From assembly GCA_947683425.1 (NCBI GenBank), contig CANTUQ010000109.1:23501-87500 (forward strand): 64,000 nucleotides of DNA, read 5' to 3'. The number at the start of each line of letters is the position of its first letter. Position 1 is the stretch's first letter. This stretch comes from Excoecaria cochinchinensis. Taxonomy: Eukaryota > Streptophyta > Magnoliopsida > Malpighiales > Euphorbiaceae. Positions 35,037 through 46,400 of this stretch are shown here, one piece after another. The notes below the pieces were generated by a model. That model was given only the letters and a program-made list of their open reading frames with translations. It ran no database searches and was not told the origin of the DNA. Both the position numbers and the translations under genes were made by a program.

Positions 35037-36090
35037 TTACCTATCTATTATTATCATTTTATGTTTATTTATTATTTATTATTATTATCATTTTATGGTA
35101 TTATTATTAACATCATTATTTTTATTGGTATTGATCATTATAATTGCCATTTGTGTTTTTATATTCATTAATTCTCTATTTATTTAATTCAATTATTTAT
35201 TTATTCATTATTAACCAATATTAATTTTATGTCATGATTGTAACCACGAGCGGCACATGGCTCGTCTAAGGAGCACGGTCGAGGTGAGTAGATCAGGATT
35301 TATTTATTATTATGAAATATGTAATTATTATTTTATTTTGTTTTATTTACTAATGATCTGTAATAATAAAGGATTTTTGATCGCGTTTAAAAAGAACCAC
35401 CACACAAATGTTTTCTACTAAATGGGATTTTTATTAATAAAACTGGACCAATGTCCACGTTTTCACCCCAAACCAAAAGATTTAAACCGAATCGAGAATT
35501 TTATACCTTTTTTATAAATCAAAGTAATTGGGAACCAATGTTCCCGTTTAAGTGAATAACCCGATTTATGCATGCTTACATTTTAATTTCTTTTACGCAT
35601 ATATTTATTTACTTTAAGCAAGTTTTAGTTATTTTTATTTATTTGGGGATTGTTCTGTCCCACTTTATTTATTTTATAATTTTTTATTGCTTTATTTAAT
35701 TGCTTTCTTATGTGATTGTAATGCGCTTTAATTTATTGCATAACTCGTGTGAGAAGAGAGATAAAATAATTGATTCTAAAAACCCTTTCGCATAATATTA
35801 ACCAAATGTATGAATAAGAGTGAGATCCCGAACTCTCTCTGGTTTTTGGCCTCATAAGGTTAGAATTCATTTCCCGACGTTTTATCGGGTGGCGACTCCG
35901 TGATCCTGCCTTATGATAACCCAATAGACGCTCTCGTAAGTTGATTGCCAATAATGGATTTGGATATATTCTTGTCCATTGCGAAGTGACCAGCTTTCAC
36001 GAGTTTTAACGAACCTCCATCCGACCTCGGGTCCTAAAAGCGGACTCCCGAGGGCCATCCGGATCGCGAGCGGGGTTCGGGCGCGTCACA
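33118..36090 (+). mobile_element. 3' LTR of the Tat-like element
   Basis: This 2973-bp LTR is nearly identical to 25125-28094 and ends GCGCGTCACA before the target duplication GTGAG. The TTA microsatellites at about 34265-34387 and 34925-35036 have other lengths than in the 5' LTR: the first array is longer, the second tract longer and the third shorter. Confidence 0.9.
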
Positions 36091-36095
36091 GTGAG

Positions 36096-36532
36096 GAAGT
36101 GCTCTGTTTTGCATTATTATCTACTAGCGGAAGATAATGTGGACCTCATTTTTTTCTTGAGAGGCTGGTATGAGAAATGTGTACTGCTTGATTGAGAGGC
36201 TGGTAAGAGATAATGGTTCGGTTTCAACTCATTAAGAGCCTGCAATGGAGGTTCATCTGTTGCTGTGGATGTGGTTATCCTTGAATGAATTACAGATTGT
36301 AGACTAGTAGGAGGTTTGAATGTATGTTTGGCGTCAGGGTGATTTTGCTAGTTTTTGTGTAACAGCAGAGACTAATTCTTAATTTTTGCATGGGGCTGGT
36401 CTGCTGGTTTTCCAGATATGATATTAGGCTGAGTTGTGGTTTTATGTCGTTTGTTTCTGTAGCCTCTGGACAGTTCGTCCCTTTTGTACTCTCTTACTTT
36501 TATTGTTTTCTTTGGCTTATCAAAAAAAAAAA
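36096..36532 (+). mobile_element. L1-type LINE, right part (3' UTR and poly(A))
   Basis: This is the rest of the LINE 3' untranslated region after the second GTGAG copy. It ends TTTGGCTTATC plus about 13 A (36522-36534), immediately followed by the LINE target duplication. It has no coding capacity. The ORF at 36390-36602 crosses the junction and is chance. Confidence 0.85.
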
Positions 36533-37612
36533 AATTGCTGTCTTATCCATAGAATTTGAGCTACACAACCACCAGCAGCTATGTATTCATCTTCAGCTGT
36601 AGATAATGCCACAGAATTCTGCTTTCTACTTGACCACGTGATTAGCGAATTTTCCAGAAAATGGCAAGCACCAAAAGTGCTTTTTCTGTCAATTCGACAA
36701 CCAGCGGAGTCAGCATCTGAATATTCAATAAGATCAAAAGATGTGTTCTTTGGATACCAAAGTCCTAATTCTTGTGTTCCACAGATATTTCAGAATTCTC
36801 TTGACTGCTGCTAAATGAGATTCCTTTGGAGCTGATTGAAATCTTGCACAAAGACAGACGCTGAAGTGTATGTCAGGTCTACTAGCTGTTAAGTATAGCA
36901 AAGACCCAATCATGCTTCGATACAGCTTTTCTTCAACATTTTTCCCTTTCTCATCTTTGTCAATCTTTATTGTTGAGCTCATAGGGGTACTGGCAATTTT
37001 TGCATTAGACATCTTGAATTTCTTCAGCAATTACTTTGTATACTTAGATTGACTTATAAATATACTATCAGCACACTGCTTGATTTGGAGTCCCAGAAAG
37101 AATGTTAACTCACCCATCATTCTCATTTCGAATTCCTTCTTCATTATTGCTTCAAATTCTTTGCACAGAGAAACGTTAGTAGAATCAAAAACTATATCAT
37201 CAACGTAAATTTGAATGATTAAAATATGAGATGATTTATGCTTTATGAAAAGAGTGGTGTCTATTTTGCCTCTGTTAAAACCATGTGCAAGCAAAAAACA
37301 ACTTAATATTTCGTACCAAACTCTAGGAGCTTGCTTTAAAGCATATAAAGCCTTTTTAAGTTTATAAACAAAACCTGGATGATCAGAATTTTCAAAACCT
37401 GAAGGTTGTCAACATAAACTTTCTCATTTAGTAAACTATTTAGAAAAACACTTTTAACATCCATTTGATATAATCTGAAATTTTTGAAACATGCAAATGT
37501 ACACAAAATTCTAATTGCTTCTAATCTAGCAACAGGTGCAAAGGTTTCATCAAAATCTATACCTTTCTCTTGGTTATAGCCTTGAGCCACTAATCTGGTC
37601 CTTATTTTTTAT
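36533..37612 (-). pseudogene. Sirevirus copy 2 pol, RT to RNase H part, truncated
   Basis: The minus-strand translation matches copy 1: AQGYNQEKGIDFDETFAP near 37540-37595, YVDD at 37196-37207, SQSKYTK, SRPDIHFSVCLCARFQ and AAVKRILKYL. A 2-base deletion near 36782 and other changes break the frame. Two arginine codons at sites where copy 1 has TGA are intact CGA here (about 36692 and 36918). At about 37600-37612 the RT sequence ends abruptly and duplicated segment B begins, so the 5' half of the element is lost. Confidence 0.9.
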
Positions 37613-40045
37613 AACAATTATGGCATCTGAAATAAAGCTAATTTGCGATAAGGTTCCTAATGTTACACATTAACTTGAATTAAGAAATCTTAATTTTCAT
37701 TTTGCAAGTGGTAATATCTTTATCTTTCTCTTTTAATTTAAATTGTATTTATTTTATTAAAATATTACGCTGTTGAGCGAATTCGGAAAGCACGGCTACA
37801 TTATAATATTGGAAGCAAATCTAGAAATTTGGTCATTAGTATTTGTTTTTGCTTTATACTATGATTTTGTCTCTTTGACAACTAATCACCATCACATGCT
37901 ACTACTAATTTAAAACTAAGAACCAGGTCTTCTGATTTGACCATTGATATTGTAATCAACGTTGTCGGACCCAAATCTGATATTAAATCGATAAAAAGGG
38001 AATCAATGATTAAAGATTTGAACCGGAATTTTTAAAATAAAATAATTAATAAATTTTACAATAGAATCCAAAATACTAATATTGGTTGTAATAAAATGTT
38101 TATATTAATATAATAATCATCAAATTTTTTGTTTTTCTTATACATTATATAGAAAAAATAAGAATACATTTAAAAATCATATTTATGATCAAATAGATAT
38201 CAACCTAAAGACATTAACGGTGTGGTAAGAAAATAGAATGTTGTGTTAATTTATTCATTTTATAATGAATATAAATATAATGTTAGGTTTTAATCAGGAA
38301 TATATATTGTATACATGTAACAAAGTATTTATATTTAAATGGTTAGCCAAAGTGGAGTGGTTCAGTTGGTATTGAAATTAAGAAGCCAAAGGTGTTGGGT
38401 TTGACCATTGGATCGGAAAATCCTTAAAACTGGTATGATGCATCCGGTTCTGGTTTAACGGGTTGATTTCACTCACGGTCACTCAATTTATCACTTATCG
38501 CGCAAAAGTAACCGACTTTTTTTTTCTGACTTAAATGTCACTTAACTTTTAATATTTTTGCAAAAAAGTCATGTTAACCGGAATCCGGCGAGAACTCTCG
38601 CCGGATTGATGACATGGCATACCATGTCAGAAATTATATGTCGTTTAACAATATTTTCAACAAATGGTACATCTAAATCAATTTCACTCACGGTCACTAA
38701 ACTTATCATTTATCGCGCAAAAGTAACCAATTTTCTTTTTTTACAACTTAAATGTTACTGAACTTCTAATATTTTTTCAAAAAAGTCATATATTTACTAT
38801 TCGATGTTGCCACGTGTCATATGCCATGTCATCAATCCGCGTGAGTGTCCTCGCCGAATTCCGGTCAACATGACTTTTTTGCAAAAATGTTAAAAGTTCG
38901 GTGACATTTAAGTCAGAAAAAAAAAATCGGTTACTTTTGCGCGATAAGTGATAAGTTGAGTGACCATGAGTGAAATTGACCCCTGGTTTAACTGTTCGGT
39001 TTATTACTTTTTGAGCAACTATTATTAAGACGGCTTTTTTATGGTTCCGGAAAAGAAATTAGTTCACTATTAATTGGGTCGAATCAGTTGGTCCGATCCG
39101 GTTTTTACATCCATGATTGTAAAATTATTATCCAACAAAATTTTATTATCTTAATTAGTCTAATTTATACTTGGAAACACTTAGAGTAAAAGCCTAATTA
39201 ATTATTGATTTGGAATTGATCATCCAAATTACGGTAAGAACCATCTAAATTAAAATTCTAATTAATTTGCAATTATGTAATTTATCCAAATATATATATA
39301 TATATATATTAATTAATTATATGCACACATTAAGATATGGAAAGCTTTCTAAATGCACGTTTGTGCTAAAAAAGAAACTAAGTTCTCTAATAGTATATTT
39401 ACTATGTTCCCATGGAAAATCCCTCCATTTGTCAAAAGCATCATCTGTATGTTCAAAGAAGATCACAATTTAAAGTTTTCTTCTTAATTAAAAATCTTTT
39501 CATGTTATTTCTTTTTTCATTCTTATGATGTTATTCAAAATATTGTTTTTTGTATAGTCAAAATAGAATTTTAGATTACCCTATAAATTTTTAAATGTTT
39601 AGCCTCCATAAGCTTTCATCCTTATACCATATAGCTAGAACTAGCAATCTAGTCGGCTGGGGCGGATTCTGATTCGGTTTGGATAAGTTCTTTTTAATTT
39701 TTGATTTTTCGGGTTATTATCAAATCGGGTTACTTCTTTTTTTGGGCAGGATAGGATCGTGTTTCATATCGCAATTAGGACTAAAACGTTGAATCAAACT
39801 AGACTAAACCGAAAGCAATTTGATATAATTTATTCAGTTTTGAAATAAAAATTTAATTATATTGATTCAATTTTCAATATTAAAAAATCGCTAGAATCGA
39901 ATCAATCAAGCTATTGGTAAAATTAAGTCATTGTGTAATACTTTGTATATTTATTTATACAAAAATCTTTAACCATATTACTTTTTTTTTTATATGTCAA
40001 ATCCGAATCACTCTTACAGATAAATTCAATCGAATTTAAATATGT
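37613..40045 (+). repeat. duplicated segment B (left copy)
   Basis: 37613-38325 aligns closely with about 57545-58236, and about 39443-40045 aligns with about 58237-58815, same orientation. The left copy has about 1.1 kb more in between (38326-39442), including a MITE. No gene is visible. Shared blocks include TGAGCGAATTC, GAACCAGGTCTTCTGATT and TCGGGTTATTATCAAATCGG. A TA microsatellite lies at 39291-39309. Confidence 0.85.
38460..38982. mobile_element. Mutator-like MITE with 10-bp target duplication
   Basis: Terminal inverted repeats start GGGTTGATTTCACTCACGG (left) and GGGTCAATTTCACTCATGG (right, complemented) and extend for over 130 bp, through TCGCGCAAAAGTAACC to the CCGGCGAG area. The flanking duplication CTGGTTTAAC (38450-38459 and 38983-38992) is 10 bp, fitting MULEs (9-11 bp). 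The middle (38680-38795) is a further direct copy of the left terminal repeat. No coding capacity. Confidence 0.9.
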
Positions 40046-40920
40046 CAAAAAAAATCGATAGTTAACCATCTAATCTATATACGTTTTATATATTGTATAT
40101 ATTTTAATTTTTACAATTAAAATTTTCAATATATTTCTAATTTATAAATATTACGATATAAAATTTTTTAAAATATTATTACAATACATATTTTTAGGTA
40201 AATAAATATTGAAATTATTTTTTATTACAATTATTTATTCATTACATATGCATAATTAGCACTCTATTAGTAGTTTCATATTGATTACATTCAATTCTTA
40301 TAATTAATTATAAAAAAATTTATTTTTCTTCTGATTCTTTTAATAGATATTATATTTCATTTGTATTTTGTATTTTTGAAGCATTTTTTAACTATAAAAA
40401 ATAACATTAGAAATTGTATAATTTATTAAATTAACATGTTAAAAATTTTTAATAAATAATCAATAAATCAATCCAAAAAAAAATTGGTTAGAAACACAAA
40501 CCAATACAGTGGTTAACCTAAATTAATAGATCGATTAATAAAATTGTTAATGGACCGAGTAATCGGTTTATACTCACCCCTACAACCTAGAGTCACAAAG
40601 CTATTTTCCGTATTTGATTTCTATATAATTTCTAAATAATTAGTTCCTTGTTGATAAAATTGTGATGGTTGTCCTGCAGCTTGAAAAGTCCGCTCGATGT
40701 TAACCCTACGCTTTATAGTTACTTTGGCCTTAGCCTTGCCTTTTTTTTTCGTTTTAGGGGGGTCACCACTACATAATATAAGGGAAAATTGTGATCAATG
40801 AGCAATTAAGGGATTTAGCAAAAGAAGTAGCGATTTATGTCATGTAGATATCTAGAAGAAGGAAACATGAACAAGTAAATTTTGAAACCTAACTCTGTAG
40901 TTTACAGGATTCTAAACCGT
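40046..40920. other. AT-rich sequence without a gene
   Basis: There is no supported coding sequence. Near 40555-40585 the end ATACTCACCCCTACAA looks like a hAT MITE terminus, but no matching left end was found. 40640-40920 may be the leader of an LTR element whose primer binding site is at 40921. Confidence 0.4.
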
Positions 40921-40932
40921 GCTCTGATACCA
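40921..40932 (-). other. primer binding site of an older LTR element
   Basis: TGGTATCAGAGC on the minus strand is followed in the element direction by a leader-like sequence, and preceded by LTR-like sequence at 40933-41242. Confidence 0.6.
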
Positions 40933-41242
40933 ACTTTATCATGATCCAAATTCGGCCATAATCAATGCATAAACTACCTAAATAATAGTTCATGCTAGCC
41001 TTACAAAACTATCAAATCTACATAAATAATTCAATTCATAAATAGTCCTCAATAAACAAAAGAGCTAAAATTCAAAATCCATTCTTAAAGTTCCAAATAC
41101 ATGCTAAAATTAAATTACAAAGTCTCTACTGATTACAAAGAAATTATTGAGATTCTAAAGTTTCACTAACATGACAATTTAAACATAATACTGACTAATT
41201 CAAATCTAATAGCAAATCAAATAAGGTCCTTGCCAATAGAAG
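40933..41242 (-). mobile_element. LTR fragment split by the CACTA element
   Basis: This sequence lies outside the primer binding site and should therefore be 5' LTR. It is AT-rich and stops at the CACTA terminus. By position it continues at 49961. TTGGTATCAGAGCACGG with this kind of flank is common in chromovirus gypsy elements, but the assignment is tentative. Confidence 0.4.
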
Positions 41243-41589
41243 CACTACAAGGAAAATAGGATTTCCTGACGGAAAATAAGGAATTTTCGTCGAAAAACCA
41301 AATTGCTGATGGAAATTTATTCCGTCGACATATTAATTGTAGGCAAAATTCCCGACGGAAATTGAATTTTCGTCAGTATTTATAGAAAAAATTTTAAATT
41401 AATTTTTTTAATTATTTATTACATCCTATAAATTTAACCTATAATATTAATTTCAGAATAATGAAAAAATTAAGATAATATCTAAATTTGAATATCCGAA
41501 AATAATTTAATATAATAATTGTACTAATCATGAAGTTAATAACTATTTAACGAGGTCATAATAGTTATATACGTCTGTTACAAAATTCT

Positions 41590-43360
41590 AACTAAGCTGA
41601 TGGTGGCAGCGGCGGCGGCTAACGTGAGCGATCAGACTGCTACGATGATGACGCGACCATACCCTTCAAATTAGCAATCTCATTGTACAGCTCAGATATG
41701 AAGTCGAGAGATTGTTGCCACCGAGCTTTTGACTCTTGCCACCGAGCTTGTGATTATTACAATCCAGATCTAGCTCACATACAGTATTCCGAAGTTCAAA
41801 TACTTCCCTAGAGGCAGACCGTCTATTAGATGCGGCTGTACTTGAGCTTGAGGAATGCGAGTATCAGGATTTGGCCAAAAAACTTAAGCCAAAGACCTGT
41901 CCTCGCTGGTCTTTACCACCAACCACATCATAATAAATCTGATTCGCATCAATATTATCAGAAGTCTGTGAACGTTGCTGAATTATCTCTTGCACTTGTT
42001 CCTGTCGTAAAACAAATGTTTTATATTAATTAACGATTAATAATAACTAATATTAAATATTTGTACATTTTAATAATTTTAACATACGTGTAAATGCCTA
42101 GATCGAGAATTGACGAATGTTTGACCATCATGATTTTTGGTGTGGGTGTGTAAAAAGACCTCACCTAGCGTAGGCAGTCTACCCAACGATCCTTCTTGCA
42201 AACAAATAAAGAATTATAGTTGAACTATAATTTATTGACTATTTGTATAAGTTTTTACTAAAATTTCGGCAGAGTTTTTCCTAAATTTTAACCATACTTC
42301 CTATAAATAAAAACAGAAAAACACTTCAAATTTATTGTTATAATTACATCAAACATCCAACAATAATGCAAACTTCTCACACAATTAACATTCCCATCAT
42401 CCTCTATGGTAATGAGATAAACCTTAAACAACAATAACATTAATTACAGTAATAACAGGAATATTTTGTAATACTTACAAGTCTATCTGCATGTTCCCGA
42501 TGGGACATTGATCCTTCAATATGCAAGCATGAACTGACTCCCTCAAGTCCTCCCCGTCTATTATTAGAATTTCTCTCTGAAATGGAAAGGGCCTCGGGCG
42601 TCGTCCATTACTGTTCCCAATGTGCCCATATATCTTCGGTTGTGTAACGAGGTCGTACACCATCAGTGTGTAACCCGCACACTAAGTCTCTCTAACGTGC
42701 TCGAGCATGACTCTCCCATGCAGGATACATGATGTCGTCAAACTCCGAATCCCAGTAAAATTGTTTCTTATGAGAATGAACAAAAAACAAAATGTAAGTA
42801 AGTGTAAACTATAATTTGTTATATAATAAATGTTATCATAATTTATTACCTTGAATTCTTCAAAATAAAAATTCTTTATTTCTTGTGACACCTTATTCCA
42901 GACACAGCCATCGTAATCTATTTTGTTCTTGAACGTCGTTGTCATTGTGCGTGACACTTTACTGAAGGATTCAAACTAATATATAACAATCTTAATAAAG
43001 TCAATAAAAGTAACAACAATCATTAAAATCAATACAAAGTGAAATATTAATCACTTACTCCCCAGCTGTAATGGTGATATAGATTCTTCCATCAACTCCA
43101 ACTGAGCCAGGCATAGGCTGTTCTGCTGCTTCTATTCCTGCTACCTGAGATGGCATAGCTTCAGTGTTGGTCGTAAGAGTAGATTCAGTAGAAGGAGTGG
43201 TAGATGGGGTAGCAGTAGGATGGTCGGTGATGCGTCAGCCTGAGTGCTAGCATTGAACCCAAGCGATGGGGTTGATCCATCACCAATACTGTCACCTCCA
43301 TCATGCACCCTGAGCCGTGGAGGAATCATATTACTCTTCTTTCGCTTAAACACTTTTTGA
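41590..43360 (-). pseudogene. TNPA-like gene (Transposase_24 family)
   Basis: The gene is probably of several exons. The first, near 43353, starts MFKRKKSNMIPPRLRVHDGG with a low-complexity continuation. Next come IYITITAGE followed by a GTAAGTG donor near 43060, and VSRTMTTTFKNKIDYDGCVW...EEFKVI at 42840-42957. Next is a part with GNSNGRRPRP near 42600, then VFLHTHTKNHDGQTFVNSRS near 42100-42160, which is the family's signature end. Last is EQVQEIIQQRSQTSDNIDAN near 41950-42000 and a coiled-coil-like tail to about 41600. TNPA proteins bind subterminal repeats and help TNP2/TNPD. Stops and frame changes suggest decay, although introns explain part of this. Confidence 0.6.
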
Positions 43361-43493
43361 ACCTAACATTATGAAAAAATTGCATATTGTCAGATAATAG
43401 AAAATTATCACTGTATAATAAACATATCAAATAAAAAAAATAAGTTAGTGCAATATTAATTGCTCTCACATGATATAAAATTAGGTAAACAAA

Positions 43494-46400
43494 TTATTTG
43501 CTATCATCACTGAGCTGTAAATCATAATCACAATCATCCTCATTTTTCGATGAACAAGAATCAAATTCAGGCTCGTCATCGGATCTATCACCAACCAAAG
43601 TTTCCTCATCATCCTCACAGGAAATGTTAACATATTCATTGTCTGCATAGTTCAACGTTTCATTATCATTATAATTCAGAGTTTCATTTATTTCATGAAC
43701 TTCCGGTTGTTCCTCTTGAAATGCATCGTTATTTTCAGAGCGTTCACTTTGTCCGGCAACTTTCCTTTTAAAAATACCTCTTGGTTTTACTTTGCATGCT
43801 GCCAACCATTCCGATTTGTCTCGTTTTAAGCTTGGATAAGAAAGATATTACACCTGGATCACTTTTATTGCCAATACAAAAGGTTCAAAATAACTAAATC
43901 TTCTACGCTAGTTGACATCAACTAAATTGTATCTGCTATGCATTTTTGTTCCAGCGTTAATAGTTGGATCAAACCATTCGCACTTAAATAATACACAGCA
44001 ATGAGAGGTACTCCAATTCAAGTATGTCAATAGTTTGCCCATAATAATCCATCAACTCTCCTTGAATGTAAACTCCACTGTTTACCGTTGTCTTGTTATG
44101 ACCATGACTCTATGTATGAAATTTGTATCCATTCACAAAATATACCGAATACGATTTAACATATCGTAAAGGTCTTTTCGCAAGATCTAAGATGAACTTA
44201 TTCTTAATTGAATTTGTTGATGCCTGCATATTCAAATATTCTAACGTCATTTAAATGAATATTTCATAATTGTATAAATAAATTTGTATATTGGAAGTTA
44301 CAACTTACATATGTCTTGACCCAATGATGAAAGTGCTTTTCGACTTCCTTGTTCACCTCATTTTGATTTTTTTCAGGCATTAGCTCCCGTACCCATTCCT
44401 CAAATAATCTATAATGACCATATACAATGTTTTATTACACCCTTCATATAGTAAATCAAATTAGCATTTTTTTGTATATATTAAACTTGCCACACAAAAG
44501 GTTGAACTTCTTCGTAATTCAATAAAATATATCTATGTGCAGCTATTAATTCTTCCTCTGTTAGCATTCTCCTTGTTGAACGGCCATGTAAACACCCAGG
44601 ATACGTAAATATGGATAAATTTTCGTCCTGATTACTTGTTTCCCCGCCATCATTATTACGGGCTATTTTTCGCTGTCTTATGTGTACATGTGGCTCAAAA
44701 TAATGTGAATAAAATGTACCTGCTTCCTCGACCAAATACGCATTACATATTGAACCTTCAACTTTACCTTTATTTTTTACATTTTTTTTTCAAATGAAAC
44801 AAATACCTACATGACATTTTTGATTGACATTAATTACTATAACAAATTATAATAAAATTGCAATTGCTTATCATAGATAGTTACAGCTCAAATGGATATA
44901 TCCATCGATATTGAACAGAACTAACAAGTTTTCCCTCATGTACTAAATGCATGGGCAGATGCTCCATACAATCAAAGAAGCTTGGAGGAAAAATTGATTC
45001 CAGTTTGCACAGGATTACGGGAATTTCTATTTCCAATCTTGTCATGTCTGCCGTATTTATCTCACATGATGTTAAAGTTCTGAAAAACATACTTAGCTCT
45101 GTTATAGCTTCCCACACTTTAGTCGGCAATAACTCTCAAAATGGTATTGGGAGTAGCCTTTGCATGAATACGTGACAATCATGACTTTTTATACCGAATA
45201 ATTTGTACTTTCTCATGTCGACGCACCTTGCCAAGTTCGATACGTAACCATTCGGAAATTTTAGTCATTTTAACCACTCACACAAGACTTCTTTTTATTT
45301 TTTGTCCAAAGTGTAGCATGCTTTGGGATATTTTCTGGTTACGTAATCTTTATCTAACTCAGTCCTTCTACATAACAACTTTAAATCTGCCCGTGATTTT
45401 GCATTGTCTTTTGTCTTCCCTTCTATATTCATAATTGTGTTGAACACATTATCAAAAATATTTTTTTCTATCTGCATCACATTTAGATTATGCCGTAACA
45501 AATTAGACTTCCAATACGGCAAATCCCAAAAAATGCTTCTTTTCCTCCAACCAAAGTTTTTGTTGATTCTTCCATTAACTTCTTTAGCATCAAGTTTTGT
45601 TACTTTAAGCAAACCCAATTCATCAATGTCTTGCAAAATTTTTTCACTACTTCTGATAACATGAGGACTAACTTGTACTACTTTATTCTTAATAAACTTG
45701 TTCTTGTTCTGTCGGAATGGGTGATCAGGTGAAAGGAATTTCCTGTGGTTGTCAAACCAAGAAGTTTTGCACCCATGTTGAAGATAAAACGCATTTAAAT
45801 CATCAACACAGTAAGGACAAGCTAATTTTCCAACCGTGCTCCAACCAGACAACATAGAAAAGGCGGGAAAGTCACTGACCGTCCATATTAATGCTGCTTT
45901 TATCATAAAATTCTGTTTAAGTGATGTATCATATGTTTCAGCACCAATTTCTCAAAGCTGTTGTAATTCATATATCAAGAGCTGCAAAATATACATCAAT
46001 TTTATGCTTCAAATTTCCCAAAGCTGTTACAATTCATATATCAAGGGCTGCAAATATACATCAATTTTATGCTTCAAATTTCTAGGTCCTGGAACAATAA
46101 CCGTCAAGAACATATATGCCTCATTCATGCACATCCATGGAGGCTAATTATAAGGAGTAATTATAATTGGCCATGACGAATATTGTTGCTGCAATTGACC
46201 AAAAGGTTGAAACCCATCAGTGCTCAGACACAGCCGAACATTTCGAGATTCAGCAGCAAAATTAGGATGGATGTTATTGAAATGTTTTCATGCAACTGCA
46301 TCTGATGGATGGCTCATTATTCCATCTGTGCTTTCATGCTCATCATGCCATCTCATGTGAGATGCAGTAACTTCAGATGCATATAGTTTTTGAAGCCTCA

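Larger units (their letters stand above)
25125..36090 (+). mobile_element. complete non-autonomous Tat-like (Ogre/Retand-type) LTR retrotransposon
   Basis: LTRs at 25125-28094 and 33118-36090 are flanked by GTGAG at 25120-25124 and 36091-36095. A primer binding site sits at 28096 and a polypurine tract ends at 33117. The internal region is only 5.0 kb, with a degraded gag and no protease, RT, RNase H or integrase. It therefore depends on a partner element. The LTRs are nearly identical, which indicates a recent insertion. It sits in the 3' end of the LINE. Confidence 0.9.
9175..37612 (-). mobile_element. tandem Sirevirus-type copia elements (LTR-int-LTR-int), nested insertions inside
   Basis: Two minus-strand copies share one LTR. 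Copy 1 has an LTR at 9175-10480, internal region 10481-20343 and LTR 20344-21638. Copy 2 starts at the same LTR (polypurine tract at 21639) and continues to 24343, resumes at 36533 after a LINE, and is truncated at about 37612 in the RT domain. Copia order integrase-RT-RNase H, reiterated GGGGGAGA tracts before the LTR and an extra ORF after pol all point to the Sirevirus (SIRE/Maximus) lineage. A solo LTR interrupts copy 1. Confidence 0.85.
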
